From NCBI RefSeq assembly GCF_002222615.2, contig NZ_CP022412.2, forward strand, positions 1,798,001-1,862,000: 64,000 nucleotides of DNA. Direction: 5' to 3'. The notes beneath the pieces are model-generated. The model was given only the letters and a program-made list of their open reading frames with translations. It had not been told where the DNA came from and did no database searches. The DNA comes from Bacteroides caccae. Lineage in GTDB: Bacteria > Bacteroidota > Bacteroidia > Bacteroidales > Bacteroidaceae. This document shows, one piece after another, positions 35,130 through 44,333 of the stretch. Position numbers and translations under genes: made by a program. Positions within the stretch are counted from its first letter, which is position 1. Each line of letters opens with the position of its first letter.

Positions 35130-37115
35130 ATGAAACGAATATCACTTTTTACTTTTTTCATCTTCTTAGGTATAGCCGGTTGTATGGCTCAAGCATCCGG
35201 TGAGAAGATCGAGAAAGTTTACGTTGCATTCAAAACTCACCTTGATGTGGGATTTACTGATCTTAGTTCCGTTGTGACCGAAAGGTATGTGCATGATTTT
35301 ATTCCGAAAGCCATAGAAGTTAGTGAACGCTTGCGCGCTGACGGCTCTGGTGACCGGTATGTATGGACAACCGGCTCATGGCTTATCTGGAAATATCTTC
35401 GCACGGCATCTCCTGAGGCTGTGAAGCAGTTGGAGGAGGCCATTGGTCGTGGCGATATCGTATGGAATTCCGTTCCCTATACTGTGGAATCGGAGACAAT
35501 GACGCGTGAACTGTTTGAAACCTGCTTGTTGCTTTCCAAACGTTTGGATAAGAAATACAACAAGCAGACTATTGCTGCAAAGATGACTGATGTGCCGGGA
35601 CACACTCGTAGTATCATCGATCCGATGTATGACGCAGGCATTCGTCTTTTGCATGTGGGAATTAATTCAGCTTGTCCGTTACCTTCGGTGCCTACTTTCT
35701 GTCGGTGGCGCAGTCCTTCTGGCAATGACTTGTTGCTGGTTTATCAGAAAGATTATGGAGAAGATGAAGTATTGCCGGATGGAAAGACAGTTGTCAGTAT
35801 TAATTTTACGGGCGACAACCACGGACCGCATAGCTATGAACGTGTGAAAAAGATTTATGCCGATTTGCGTAAGCGTTATCCTCAAGCTCAGCTTGTAGGT
35901 GCATCGTTCAATGATGTCGCCCGGGAACTGTTGCTGATAAAGAAGGATTTGCCGGTTGTTACTTCTGAGATTGGTGATACGTGGATATTTGGTTATGGTG
36001 GAGCACCGATACGTATGGCTAAATTTCGTGCTGTTTCGCGGTTGTATTCTCAATGGTTGAATGAAGGGAAAATCAAAAAAGATAGTGACGTTGCTTTGGA
36101 CTTTGCAGCCGAATTAGGTCTGATAGCAGAACATACGCAAGGTGTGGATGTGAAAACACATCTTCGTCAATGGGACAAATATGATATGGATAAGTTTCTC
36201 AAAGGTCGTTCCGAAGGAGTATTCAGTATGGCTGAGGCTTCATGGAAAGAGATTGATAATTATATCGACAGTGCTATCGCTTTCCTTCCGGCTTCCTTGC
36301 AAAAAGAGGCGCGTGAAGTAGTCGCAGAAGTGGATAAGGTTAAACTGGAGGATAACTCAAAGATGAAACCAATGGCACGGAAGCGTTGGGAACAACCGAT
36401 AGCCGGTGGAATGACGTTGGCGGGATTGTCTTATCAAATGTTTGATGGAGATGATTATGATGATTTTCAAAATAGATATCTTCGTGCACGGTATGAATGG
36501 GCATTGGATGACTTGGGTAAACGAGGTCTGAAAGAATCACATGCAGTGAGTGTAACGCTTTATGCACAGACAATGGCGCAATCGGTACGTAAAGAGAAAA
36601 AGGGGACACGTATTATTACTGAACTGAGGTTTCCTGAAAATGAGAAAGTGGACAAACGCGTATATCCCGAACGAATACAGGTGAACTGTTTTACGACAAA
36701 GAATGGAAAACGGTCGGAAGTGGCATTGACCGTTTATGGTAAACCGGCAGTACGTTTGCCCGAATCTTATTGGTTGTCGTTCACGGTGCCCGGTATTGAA
36801 TCGGTGATAGCCGAGAAGATGGGTGAACGGGTGGATCTGATGGATGTGGTGGAGAAAGGTAACCGGCAAATGCATGGGATAGACCGTTATGTCGATTTGA
36901 TAACCTCCGGGGAAACGATACGTATCAGCAGTAAAGAAGCTTTCTTGCTCAACGTAGGAGAAGCTCAGGGGTTGAATTATTCTACCAACTATCCTGATAA
37001 ACATAAAGGAGTGCATTTTAATCTGAACAACAATTTGTGGGGAACGAATTTCTCCATGTGGAATGAAGGCTCGCTGACTTATCATTTTGTGATTGAGACA
37101 TTGAATCACAAATAA
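35130..37115 (+). CDS. DUF5054 protein with GH38-like N-terminal fold
   Basis: 661 residues, with a possible lipobox at Cys18 (LGIAGC). The N-terminus reads VYVAFKTHLDVGFTD, an H-x-D motif (His37, Asp39) at the place where GH38 alpha-mannosidases bind zinc. WTTGSWLIWKY, GDIVWNSVPYTVESE and TDVPGHTRSIIDP also follow the GH38/GH57-like order. The C-terminal part (from about 510) is beta-rich. I infer a metal-dependent glycoside hydrolase, but no activity is certain. Confidence 0.7.
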   Translation: MKRISLFTFFIFLGIAGCMAQASGEKIEKVYVAFKTHLDVGFTDLSSVVTERYVHDFIPKAIEVSERLRADGSGDRYVWTTGSWLIWKYLRTASPEAVKQLEEAIGRGDIVWNSVPYTVESETMTRELFETCLLLSKRLDKKYNKQTIAAKMTDVPGHTRSIIDPMYDAGIRLLHVGINSACPLPSVPTFCRWRSPSGNDLLLVYQKDYGEDEVLPDGKTVVSINFTGDNHGPHSYERVKKIYADLRKRYPQAQLVGASFNDVARELLLIKKDLPVVTSEIGDTWIFGYGGAPIRMAKFRAVSRLYSQWLNEGKIKKDSDVALDFAAELGLIAEHTQGVDVKTHLRQWDKYDMDKFLKGRSEGVFSMAEASWKEIDNYIDSAIAFLPASLQKEAREVVAEVDKVKLEDNSKMKPMARKRWEQPIAGGMTLAGLSYQMFDGDDYDDFQNRYLRARYEWALDDLGKRGLKESHAVSVTLYAQTMAQSVRKEKKGTRIITELRFPENEKVDKRVYPERIQVNCFTTKNGKRSEVALTVYGKPAVRLPESYWLSFTVPGIESVIAEKMGERVDLMDVVEKGNRQMHGIDRYVDLITSGETIRISSKEAFLLNVGEAQGLNYSTNYPDKHKGVHFNLNNNLWGTNFSMWNEGSLTYHFVIETLNHK

Positions 37116-37164
37116 AGGAAAGTACTTGAATAACCTTATTTTATAACTAAAATGATTTTAAACC

Positions 37165-40020
37165 ATGAAAAAATATAGTATTATTATTTTGATATTATGT
37201 AGCTGGGCAATGAGTCTGTTTGCTATATCTTGTTCCGATCAGGAAAGCAAACCGCAACCTTTTTTGGAAATAAAGAAGGACACTGTGGTGTTTGCACAAG
37301 AGGCTGCAAATACTTCTATTGTAGTGAATACAAACATCGCGTGGCAGGCCAATGTGCTTTCATCCGGGAATTGGTGTACGGTTCAGGGAGCAGATGATTT
37401 GTTGTCTATTTCGGTAGAAAAGAATACGGGAAGAGACTTGCGTGAAACAGACATTGTTGTTAAAGGAGAAGGCCTTGAACAAAAAGTACACGTGAAACAA
37501 TTGGGAGAGCAACCGGATATTTTGTTGGAAAATGAGCGTCTCAATTTGAACTATACAGATACGGTAGTTACCGTCAAGGTGGTAAGTAACGTAGAATATG
37601 AAGTGGAAATTCCGCAAAACGCTGATTGGATTAAGGAAATGAAGCAACAAGTACAGGTACGGGCTATGGCGGAATCGGAACGTACTTTCAGCATTGAAAG
37701 AAATGAAGATGATACGGTGCGCTATATCTCTGTCGTATTCCGTTCTGTGGATCAGAAGGTCGAACGCTCATTGATGTTTCGCCAGGGACATCGGGATAAA
37801 GAATACAAGCCCGGTGATCCGTCTGAACTCGGCGATATATTCTTGCCTATCGCCAGTGGAAAGGCAAGTGAATTTAATTCGGATGATGAGAGTATTGAAA
37901 AGTCATTTGACGGGACTGCGTCCACTTGGTATCACTCACGGTGGTACGGTACAGTTTTGCCTGTGAAACTTGAGTACACTTTTGAAGCTCCTCAAGACGT
38001 GGATTATTTTGTATATAAACCTCGAGGTTCAGGTGATAATGGTAATTGGAAGAAGTTCGACTTATATGTTTCCACAGCGCAGAAAGAAAATTATGAAAAG
38101 ATAGCATCGTATGATTTTGCTGGTAGTTCTTCTTCGTCGAAAATAAGTTTCGCTGAACCGCTGAAGGGGGTAAAGTCCTTCCGATTTGAGGTGAATGAAG
38201 CTGTCGGTGGAGTGGTGAGTTGTGGTGAAATGGAATTTTATAGGAATGCTGCTCCTGTAGCAGGACTTACGGAAGTATTTGCCGACGAACTCTGTTCCGA
38301 ACTTCGTGCAGATGTGGATCAACGCAAGATAGACGGATTGGAAAATAGCTTTTTCAGAATGATAGCGCAAAGTTTGTATGACAAGACCTATGATTTGGAG
38401 TACCGTGTGCAAACTTATGAACCTTATCGTGAAATTAACGATTTGGCGGCAGAGATGAAAACTAGTGGATATAATCCGTTTGAGAACCCCACAGGTATTT
38501 ATTTTAAGGATGGCGAGGAGGCTGTCGTAATTTTAGGTAATACCAATGGAGAACAAGTGAATTTGAAAGTGTACGATTTCGATGCAATAAGACAAGGACA
38601 ACGTACACCGGATCCGACTTCATATCCTTTAAGTGAGGGTATTAACAAGTTGAGGATTGCACATGGAGGATTGAGTTATATTGAGTATTATACTCCGAAT
38701 TGGAAAACTGCACCAGCTCTTAAATTGCATATCGCTTCCGGTAAAGTGAACGGATATTACGACAAACATCGGGATGTATCGGCCGACTGGCGTGAAATTT
38801 TGAATAAAGCTACTTATGGTTGCATAGATATTAAAGGCGATCGTGTTAATCTGGTGTTTGGGGTGAACAGTATAAAGACTTATTGTGACAATTTAGGAAA
38901 ATTGATACAGAACTATGACGATATAGTGGAATTGGAACATGAACTCATGGGATTAGATAAATGGGGGCGTCGGCCTAAAAACCATATGTTTGCTCGTGTA
39001 ACCAAAGACGGATTGTTTGCTGATGGTTGGGGAGCCGGATGGTATGAAGGTTGTATGAACGAATTGGCCAGTACTACCAAATCTTTGCGTGAAGGAGTTT
39101 GGGCCATTGCGCATGAGTTCGGACATGTCAATCAAATCAGACCGGGATTGAAATGGGTATCAACCACTGAAGTGACGAATAATGTATATTCTGTATGTGC
39201 ACGATATAAATTCTATCGGGAGAATATGCCGTTGGAACATGAAAGGTGTAACGATGGAAATGATAATAATGTCCGGGGAGGGCGTTTTAATTCTTATCTC
39301 AATTATGGCATCATTAAAGGAGAGCAGTGGCTCTGTCAAAAAGGCCAGGATAATATGGATCCTTCTAAGTATCCTTACGGAGGCGATCACTTTGTGAAAC
39401 TCTGTCCGCTATGGCAGTTGCTGCTCTATTATCGTGAGATTGTGGGAGGAGAAAAACGCGATTGGTACGGTGATGTGGCTGAGATTGTACGCAATACGGA
39501 TGAATCACAATTGACTAACGGGCAACTCCAGCTCAATTTCATGCGCAATACTATGGATGTTGTGAAAGAGGATTTGACCGACTTCTTTATCAAGGCAGGT
39601 ATGCTGAAACCTATTGATAAGGAATTGGACGACTATGCACGTGGACAAATGACTATTACCCAAACAGATTGCGATGAGTTGGTGAAGTATGCTTCCAAGT
39701 ATTCTAAACCGGCTACTCCTGTACTTTATTATTTATCAGCCAATAGTCAGAAGGCATTTAAGGACAAATTAGCAGTAGAAGGAACTTATAATGAAGGTGT
39801 CAAGGTAAGAAATAATGGTTGGATTGTCATCGATCACGATGTGTGGAAAAATGCTGTAGTCTTTGAAACCTATCAGGGAGATGAATTGAAATATGCTGCC
39901 ATTGTGGGAACTGATTCTCCTGACCTGAGTGAAACAAAGGTTTGCTATCCCGAAGGTTCCACACGCATTGAAGCTGTTTCTTGGGATGGAAAGAGAAAAT
40001 TAGTCTATGGAGAAAAATAA
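37165..40020 (+). CDS. M60-like (enhancin) metallopeptidase with BACON and discoidin domains
   Basis: 951 residues, lipobox Cys23 (LFAISC). In order: two BACON-type domains (about 33-118 and 122-208; NTNIAWQANVLSSGNWCTV, SNVEYEVEIPQNADWIKEM), an F5/8-type domain (about 225-362; IEKSFDGTASTWYHSRWYG), then the M60 catalytic domain. The zinc motif is HEFGH at 650-654 (AIAHEFGHVNQ), with a candidate third ligand Glu669 (TTEVTNN). M60-like peptidases of Bacteroides cut O-glycosylated proteins such as mucins, and BACON domains are often found with them. Its presence among glycosidases suggests that the PUL's substrate is a glycoprotein. Confidence 0.88.
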   Translation: MKKYSIIILILCSWAMSLFAISCSDQESKPQPFLEIKKDTVVFAQEAANTSIVVNTNIAWQANVLSSGNWCTVQGADDLLSISVEKNTGRDLRETDIVVKGEGLEQKVHVKQLGEQPDILLENERLNLNYTDTVVTVKVVSNVEYEVEIPQNADWIKEMKQQVQVRAMAESERTFSIERNEDDTVRYISVVFRSVDQKVERSLMFRQGHRDKEYKPGDPSELGDIFLPIASGKASEFNSDDESIEKSFDGTASTWYHSRWYGTVLPVKLEYTFEAPQDVDYFVYKPRGSGDNGNWKKFDLYVSTAQKENYEKIASYDFAGSSSSSKISFAEPLKGVKSFRFEVNEAVGGVVSCGEMEFYRNAAPVAGLTEVFADELCSELRADVDQRKIDGLENSFFRMIAQSLYDKTYDLEYRVQTYEPYREINDLAAEMKTSGYNPFENPTGIYFKDGEEAVVILGNTNGEQVNLKVYDFDAIRQGQRTPDPTSYPLSEGINKLRIAHGGLSYIEYYTPNWKTAPALKLHIASGKVNGYYDKHRDVSADWREILNKATYGCIDIKGDRVNLVFGVNSIKTYCDNLGKLIQNYDDIVELEHELMGLDKWGRRPKNHMFARVTKDGLFADGWGAGWYEGCMNELASTTKSLREGVWAIAHEFGHVNQIRPGLKWVSTTEVTNNVYSVCARYKFYRENMPLEHERCNDGNDNNVRGGRFNSYLNYGIIKGEQWLCQKGQDNMDPSKYPYGGDHFVKLCPLWQLLLYYREIVGGEKRDWYGDVAEIVRNTDESQLTNGQLQLNFMRNTMDVVKEDLTDFFIKAGMLKPIDKELDDYARGQMTITQTDCDELVKYASKYSKPATPVLYYLSANSQKAFKDKLAVEGTYNEGVKVRNNGWIVIDHDVWKNAVVFETYQGDELKYAAIVGTDSPDLSETKVCYPEGSTRIEAVSWDGKRKLVYGEK

Positions 40021-40051
40021 TATTGAATTCAACGAGATATAAAATAGGACG

Positions 40052-42511
40052 ATGAATCATAACAGACTTTATTTTTTACTATTGCTGTTTGCGTTTAGCC
40101 TCGGGACTCCGGGGCTTGCGCAGAAGCGTTGTATCAGTCAGTATTGGAATTTTTGTCGCATTTCCGATGAAACGTCGAAAGCGGAAATCAAGAATCAGGG
40201 AAGTGACTGGAGTTCACAATACAATGTGCAGCACATGGATATGAACGGAAATAGCGAATTGGCTGTTCCGCAAAATACTTTGGGAGCGGAACTGCGGCAG
40301 TTGGAGAACAAACAATGGGAACAAATTACTCTTCCGCATACGCCATTTGTAGAACCATTGACTGTGCTGCATCAATGGCAAGGTATCTGCTATTACAAAA
40401 AAAAGATTACCATTACACCGGAGGAGGAGAAGAAGCATATTTGGATAGAGTTTGAAGGCGCGATGCACTTGGCCGATGTGTGGATTAACGGTAAGCATGT
40501 CATGCAACATGCCGGAGGATACACCCCATTTGTGGTAGACGCAACCGGATTGTTGAAAACGGATAAAGAAAATGAATTATTAGTCCGTTTGGACAACCGT
40601 AACAATTCGTTGATTCCTCCCGGAAAACCGTTGGAAACACTTGATTTTTGTTATTATGGGGGAATTTATCGGAATGTACACTTGATAGCGAAAGCTGATG
40701 TACATATTACTCATCCCATTCTTGACGGACATCCGGCAGGAGCAGGTATATTTATTACCTATCCGAAGGTGTCGCAGGAGCTATCGGTAGTGGATGCGAA
40801 AACTGAAATAAAGAATACTTCTGATAAGGAAAAAGTGGTGGAACTTAGACACACGCTTTATACTTGGAAAAAGCAGAAAGGAAAGGATAAAAAAGTACAG
40901 AACATTTCAGAAACACTCACATTGCACCCTGGCGTAACAATAGAAAACAATCAGCGCATGGAGGTGAAACATCCGGCTTTGTGGAGTCCGGATGAACCGA
41001 ATTTGTATGTGTTGTCGACAGAAGTCGTAGAAAATGGGAAAGTGGTAGATAAGGAAGAAACTCGTATAGGAATACGTCATATAGAAATGAGTATTGAAAA
41101 AGGGTTTGTCATCAACGGAAAACCGCTTAGGTTGGTAGGTAGTAACCGACACATGGAATATCCGTATGTAGGTAATGCTATTTCCGATCAGGCACAATAT
41201 CGTGATATGTATCAAATTCGTTCAAACGGATTCAACATTGTTCGTTTGGGACATTATCCGCAAGCTACTGCTGCATTGGATGCTTGCGATGAGTTGGGAC
41301 TTCTTGCCATAGAACCGATACCCGGATGGCAGTTTTTCAATAAAAATCCGTTGTTCATATCGCTCACGCACCGGGATGTGCGTGACATGATTCGTCGTGA
41401 TCGTAATCATCCATCCATTGTGATGTGGGAAACAACGCTTAATGAGTCATGGCCTCCGGCCGAGTGGAAAGACGGAGTAGTCAAGATTGCCCATGAGGAA
41501 CTGCCGGGAGATCAATGTTTCACATCAGGCGATTCGTATGGTTATAAAGGATTTGATGTCTGTTACAATGACTGGGAAGAAGGCTTCAAACGTCCCAATA
41601 ATAGTGGTAAACCGGGATTTATACGCGAATATTATGATTATGAGTTTGGCGGGCATTACAGCACAACACGTATCAGACGGGGAGACGGAGAAAAGGCTCA
41701 ACTTCAGAACGCATGGAATGCGCAATGGTCGCACAACCGATACCGTATTTATTATCCAAAGACAATGGGGGATGCGGTATGGAGTATGTATGATTACAAT
41801 CGGGGATGTTGCGATAATATTTGTTATAGTGGTGTGGCCGACATCTTTAGATTACCTAAATTCAGTCTTTCTTTTTTCAGAACACAGATTGCGGAAGGTA
41901 GCATGCTACCTTCGGGAAAGATGCCTTATGAGGTATTTATTCCGGCGTATAGGGACGAAATTTTATCCGATACAGTAATGGTGTACGGTAATGTGGATGA
42001 GGTAGAACTGGTTTTAAATGGCAAAACTATCAGACGGCAAACAGCTGATAAAGGCCCGGATAGTGACTATATTCCCGTACCGAATGGAGGCAATGGCAAG
42101 AATCTTCATTTCCCACCGTTCACGTTTTATGGAGTATCTAAGGAGAGAGGGGTATTGAAAGCTGTCGGTTATCATCAAGGGAAAAAAGTGGCAGAATATA
42201 CGGTGAAGACTCCCGGGGTCCCGGAACGTCTGGATATTACTTATTTTGAGAGTGGCAAACCGGCTACAAAGAATGACTTGCTGATTGTATATGTCAGAAT
42301 GCTGGACAAACAAGGAGTACTTTGTCCTGTTAACGGAATTCCTGTAGAATTGTCGGTACAAGGAGGAGAAATCGTAGGTCCTACTTCGTATCCACTAGAA
42401 GCAGGAGTCGCTTCATTTTTGGTGAGAACCGGTGAGATTTCGAAAATCAATATAAATGCTACGGGTAAAGGTTTTTCTACCCGTAAAAGTTTAAAGGTAG
42501 GGAAGGAATAA
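40052..42511 (+). CDS. GH2-family glycosidase (beta-galactosidase type)
   Basis: 819 residues, signal peptide ending GLAQ. An N-terminal sugar-binding domain (ITLPHTPFVEPL, WIEFEGAMHLADVWINGKHV, GGYTPFVVDAT) is followed by an immunoglobulin-like domain and the TIM barrel: RLVGSNRHMEYPYVGNAIS, then HPSIVMWETTLNES with Glu465 as acid/base. REYYDYEFGG probably supplies the nucleophile region. Further beta domains end the protein. Family GH2 includes beta-galactosidases, -glucuronidases, -mannosidases and arabinosidases; which one applies is not clear. Confidence 0.88.
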   Translation: MNHNRLYFLLLLFAFSLGTPGLAQKRCISQYWNFCRISDETSKAEIKNQGSDWSSQYNVQHMDMNGNSELAVPQNTLGAELRQLENKQWEQITLPHTPFVEPLTVLHQWQGICYYKKKITITPEEEKKHIWIEFEGAMHLADVWINGKHVMQHAGGYTPFVVDATGLLKTDKENELLVRLDNRNNSLIPPGKPLETLDFCYYGGIYRNVHLIAKADVHITHPILDGHPAGAGIFITYPKVSQELSVVDAKTEIKNTSDKEKVVELRHTLYTWKKQKGKDKKVQNISETLTLHPGVTIENNQRMEVKHPALWSPDEPNLYVLSTEVVENGKVVDKEETRIGIRHIEMSIEKGFVINGKPLRLVGSNRHMEYPYVGNAISDQAQYRDMYQIRSNGFNIVRLGHYPQATAALDACDELGLLAIEPIPGWQFFNKNPLFISLTHRDVRDMIRRDRNHPSIVMWETTLNESWPPAEWKDGVVKIAHEELPGDQCFTSGDSYGYKGFDVCYNDWEEGFKRPNNSGKPGFIREYYDYEFGGHYSTTRIRRGDGEKAQLQNAWNAQWSHNRYRIYYPKTMGDAVWSMYDYNRGCCDNICYSGVADIFRLPKFSLSFFRTQIAEGSMLPSGKMPYEVFIPAYRDEILSDTVMVYGNVDEVELVLNGKTIRRQTADKGPDSDYIPVPNGGNGKNLHFPPFTFYGVSKERGVLKAVGYHQGKKVAEYTVKTPGVPERLDITYFESGKPATKNDLLIVYVRMLDKQGVLCPVNGIPVELSVQGGEIVGPTSYPLEAGVASFLVRTGEISKININATGKGFSTRKSLKVGKE

Positions 42512-42513
42512 GT

Positions 42514-44319
42514 ATGAGTTTTATGAAGGTTATTGCTACTTATGCAATGCTATATATGTGTGTCTTTGCACAAGCCAAAGAGGTGAAGTCTTTACAATCA
42601 CCTCGGCAGTGGCATGTTTCTATTAGTGGAAATGATAGTGCCGATGGCTCTGCGACAGCTCCATTGCGGCATATTCAGACTGCGGCCGAACGGGCATACC
42701 CGGGAGATGTTGTCATCGTACACGAAGGTGTTTACAGGGAGAGAGTTGCTCCACCGCGGGGAGGAGAATCTAAAGAGCGACCGATAACCTATCAAGCGGC
42801 TGAAGGAGAAAAAGTGGAAATCAAAGGTTCCGAAGTCATTAAAAATTGGAGACGGCTGAACAATGAGACATGGGAAACGGTGATCCCTAATAGTTTGTTC
42901 GGCGACTTCAATCCGTACAATGATACGATACATGGTGATTGGTTGGCAAGAGGACAATGGTCGCATACCGGAGAAGTATATTTGAATGACCGTGCCCTTG
43001 CGGAAACGGAACGGTTGGAAGATGTGCTTCTGAATAAAGGTAATCGTCAGTTGTGGTATAGTAAAGTAGGAAATGACAGTACATGGATATGGGCCAATTT
43101 TCCGGGATGCGATCCGAACCGTGAACTGGTGGAGATTAATGTACGCCCGACGGTATTCTATCCGGAGAAACCGTTTGTCAACTACATTACAGTAAGAGGT
43201 TTTCACGTCAGTCAAGCTGCTACGCCATGGGCACCGCCCACTGCTGAACAAATAGGGGCTATCGGTACACATTGGAGTAAAGGATGGACTATAGAGGACA
43301 ATGTGGTTACTCATTCAAAATGTGTGGGCATTACTTTAGGTAAATACGGAGATGAATGGGATAATAAGGCAGAAAGCGTAGAAGGATATGTCGGCACTGT
43401 CAAAAGGGCATTGGACAACCAATGGAACAGGGAGCATATCGGCAGTCATTCGGTACGCCACAATCGTGTTTCTTTCTGTGGACAAGCCGGTATCGCAGGT
43501 AGTTTGGGAGCAATCTTCAGTACCATTAGCGACAATGTGGTTCATGATATCGGAGGTTCTTCATTTTGGGGATACGAATTGGCCGGTATCAAACTGCATG
43601 CGGCTATAGACGCTGTGATAGAACACAATCACATTTATCGGACGGAGGGCGGCATTTGGCTGGACTGGATGACACAAGGTACAAGGGTGACACGTAATCT
43701 CCTTCACGACAACAGAGTACAGGATTTCTCCTTGGAAGTGAACCACGGTCCCATCATTGTGGATAATAATTTATTTTTGTCGCCCGAACTGGCGCAAGTC
43801 AAACTTTCACAAGGAGTTGCTTTTGTACACAATACAATTGCTTGGAAAATATGGCCTACAGGCGATGTGGATGAACGGCAAACTCCTTATATGTTTCCTC
43901 ATGACACTCAAATTAAGGGATACCATGATTGTCCTTGCGGGAATGTGTGTTACTTCAATAATTTGCTCTTACGGGAAAATTTGAGTATGTACGAGAATAG
44001 CAAATTACCGACAAAGATAGAAGGGAATGTAGTAGATACACTGGTGCAATATAGAGTAGAAGAAATGGCTGATGGTTGGTATTTGGAGTTCATCCCTACG
44101 AAATCATTGAGCAAGGAATGTACTAAAGCATTGGTCTATTCGCAGCAATTGGGAGAAGCTGTTATTCCCCGACAGCGGATTGAGTTGCCGGATGGAAAGA
44201 AGGCTTTCGATAAAGACTATTTGGGGAGAAAGCGTAAAAAAAGAGGGAACTTACCCGGCGCTATTGAATTTAAAGGAGATTCCAGGGTGCGGGTTAAGGT
44301 ATATGATATATGGAATTAA
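42514..44319 (+). CDS. GH120-type beta-helix glycosidase (beta-xylosidase family)
   Basis: 601 residues, starting 2 nt after the GH2 stop. A signal peptide is followed by a right-handed parallel beta-helix. The sequence fits GH120: WHVSISGNDSADGS, VVIVHEGVYRERVAPPRGG, GSEVIKNWRRLN, FGDFNPYNDTIHGDWL, AATPWAPPTAEQ, YELAGIKLHAAID. The two acids known from the GH120 xylosidase XylC are kept: Asp384 in GGIWLDWMTQGTR and Glu408 in LEVNHGPIIVDNN, 24 residues apart. It should release xylose or a similar sugar from non-reducing ends. Confidence 0.82.
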   Translation: MSFMKVIATYAMLYMCVFAQAKEVKSLQSPRQWHVSISGNDSADGSATAPLRHIQTAAERAYPGDVVIVHEGVYRERVAPPRGGESKERPITYQAAEGEKVEIKGSEVIKNWRRLNNETWETVIPNSLFGDFNPYNDTIHGDWLARGQWSHTGEVYLNDRALAETERLEDVLLNKGNRQLWYSKVGNDSTWIWANFPGCDPNRELVEINVRPTVFYPEKPFVNYITVRGFHVSQAATPWAPPTAEQIGAIGTHWSKGWTIEDNVVTHSKCVGITLGKYGDEWDNKAESVEGYVGTVKRALDNQWNREHIGSHSVRHNRVSFCGQAGIAGSLGAIFSTISDNVVHDIGGSSFWGYELAGIKLHAAIDAVIEHNHIYRTEGGIWLDWMTQGTRVTRNLLHDNRVQDFSLEVNHGPIIVDNNLFLSPELAQVKLSQGVAFVHNTIAWKIWPTGDVDERQTPYMFPHDTQIKGYHDCPCGNVCYFNNLLLRENLSMYENSKLPTKIEGNVVDTLVQYRVEEMADGWYLEFIPTKSLSKECTKALVYSQQLGEAVIPRQRIELPDGKKAFDKDYLGRKRKKRGNLPGAIEFKGDSRVRVKVYDIWN

Positions 44320-44333
44320 TATCATCAGTAACT

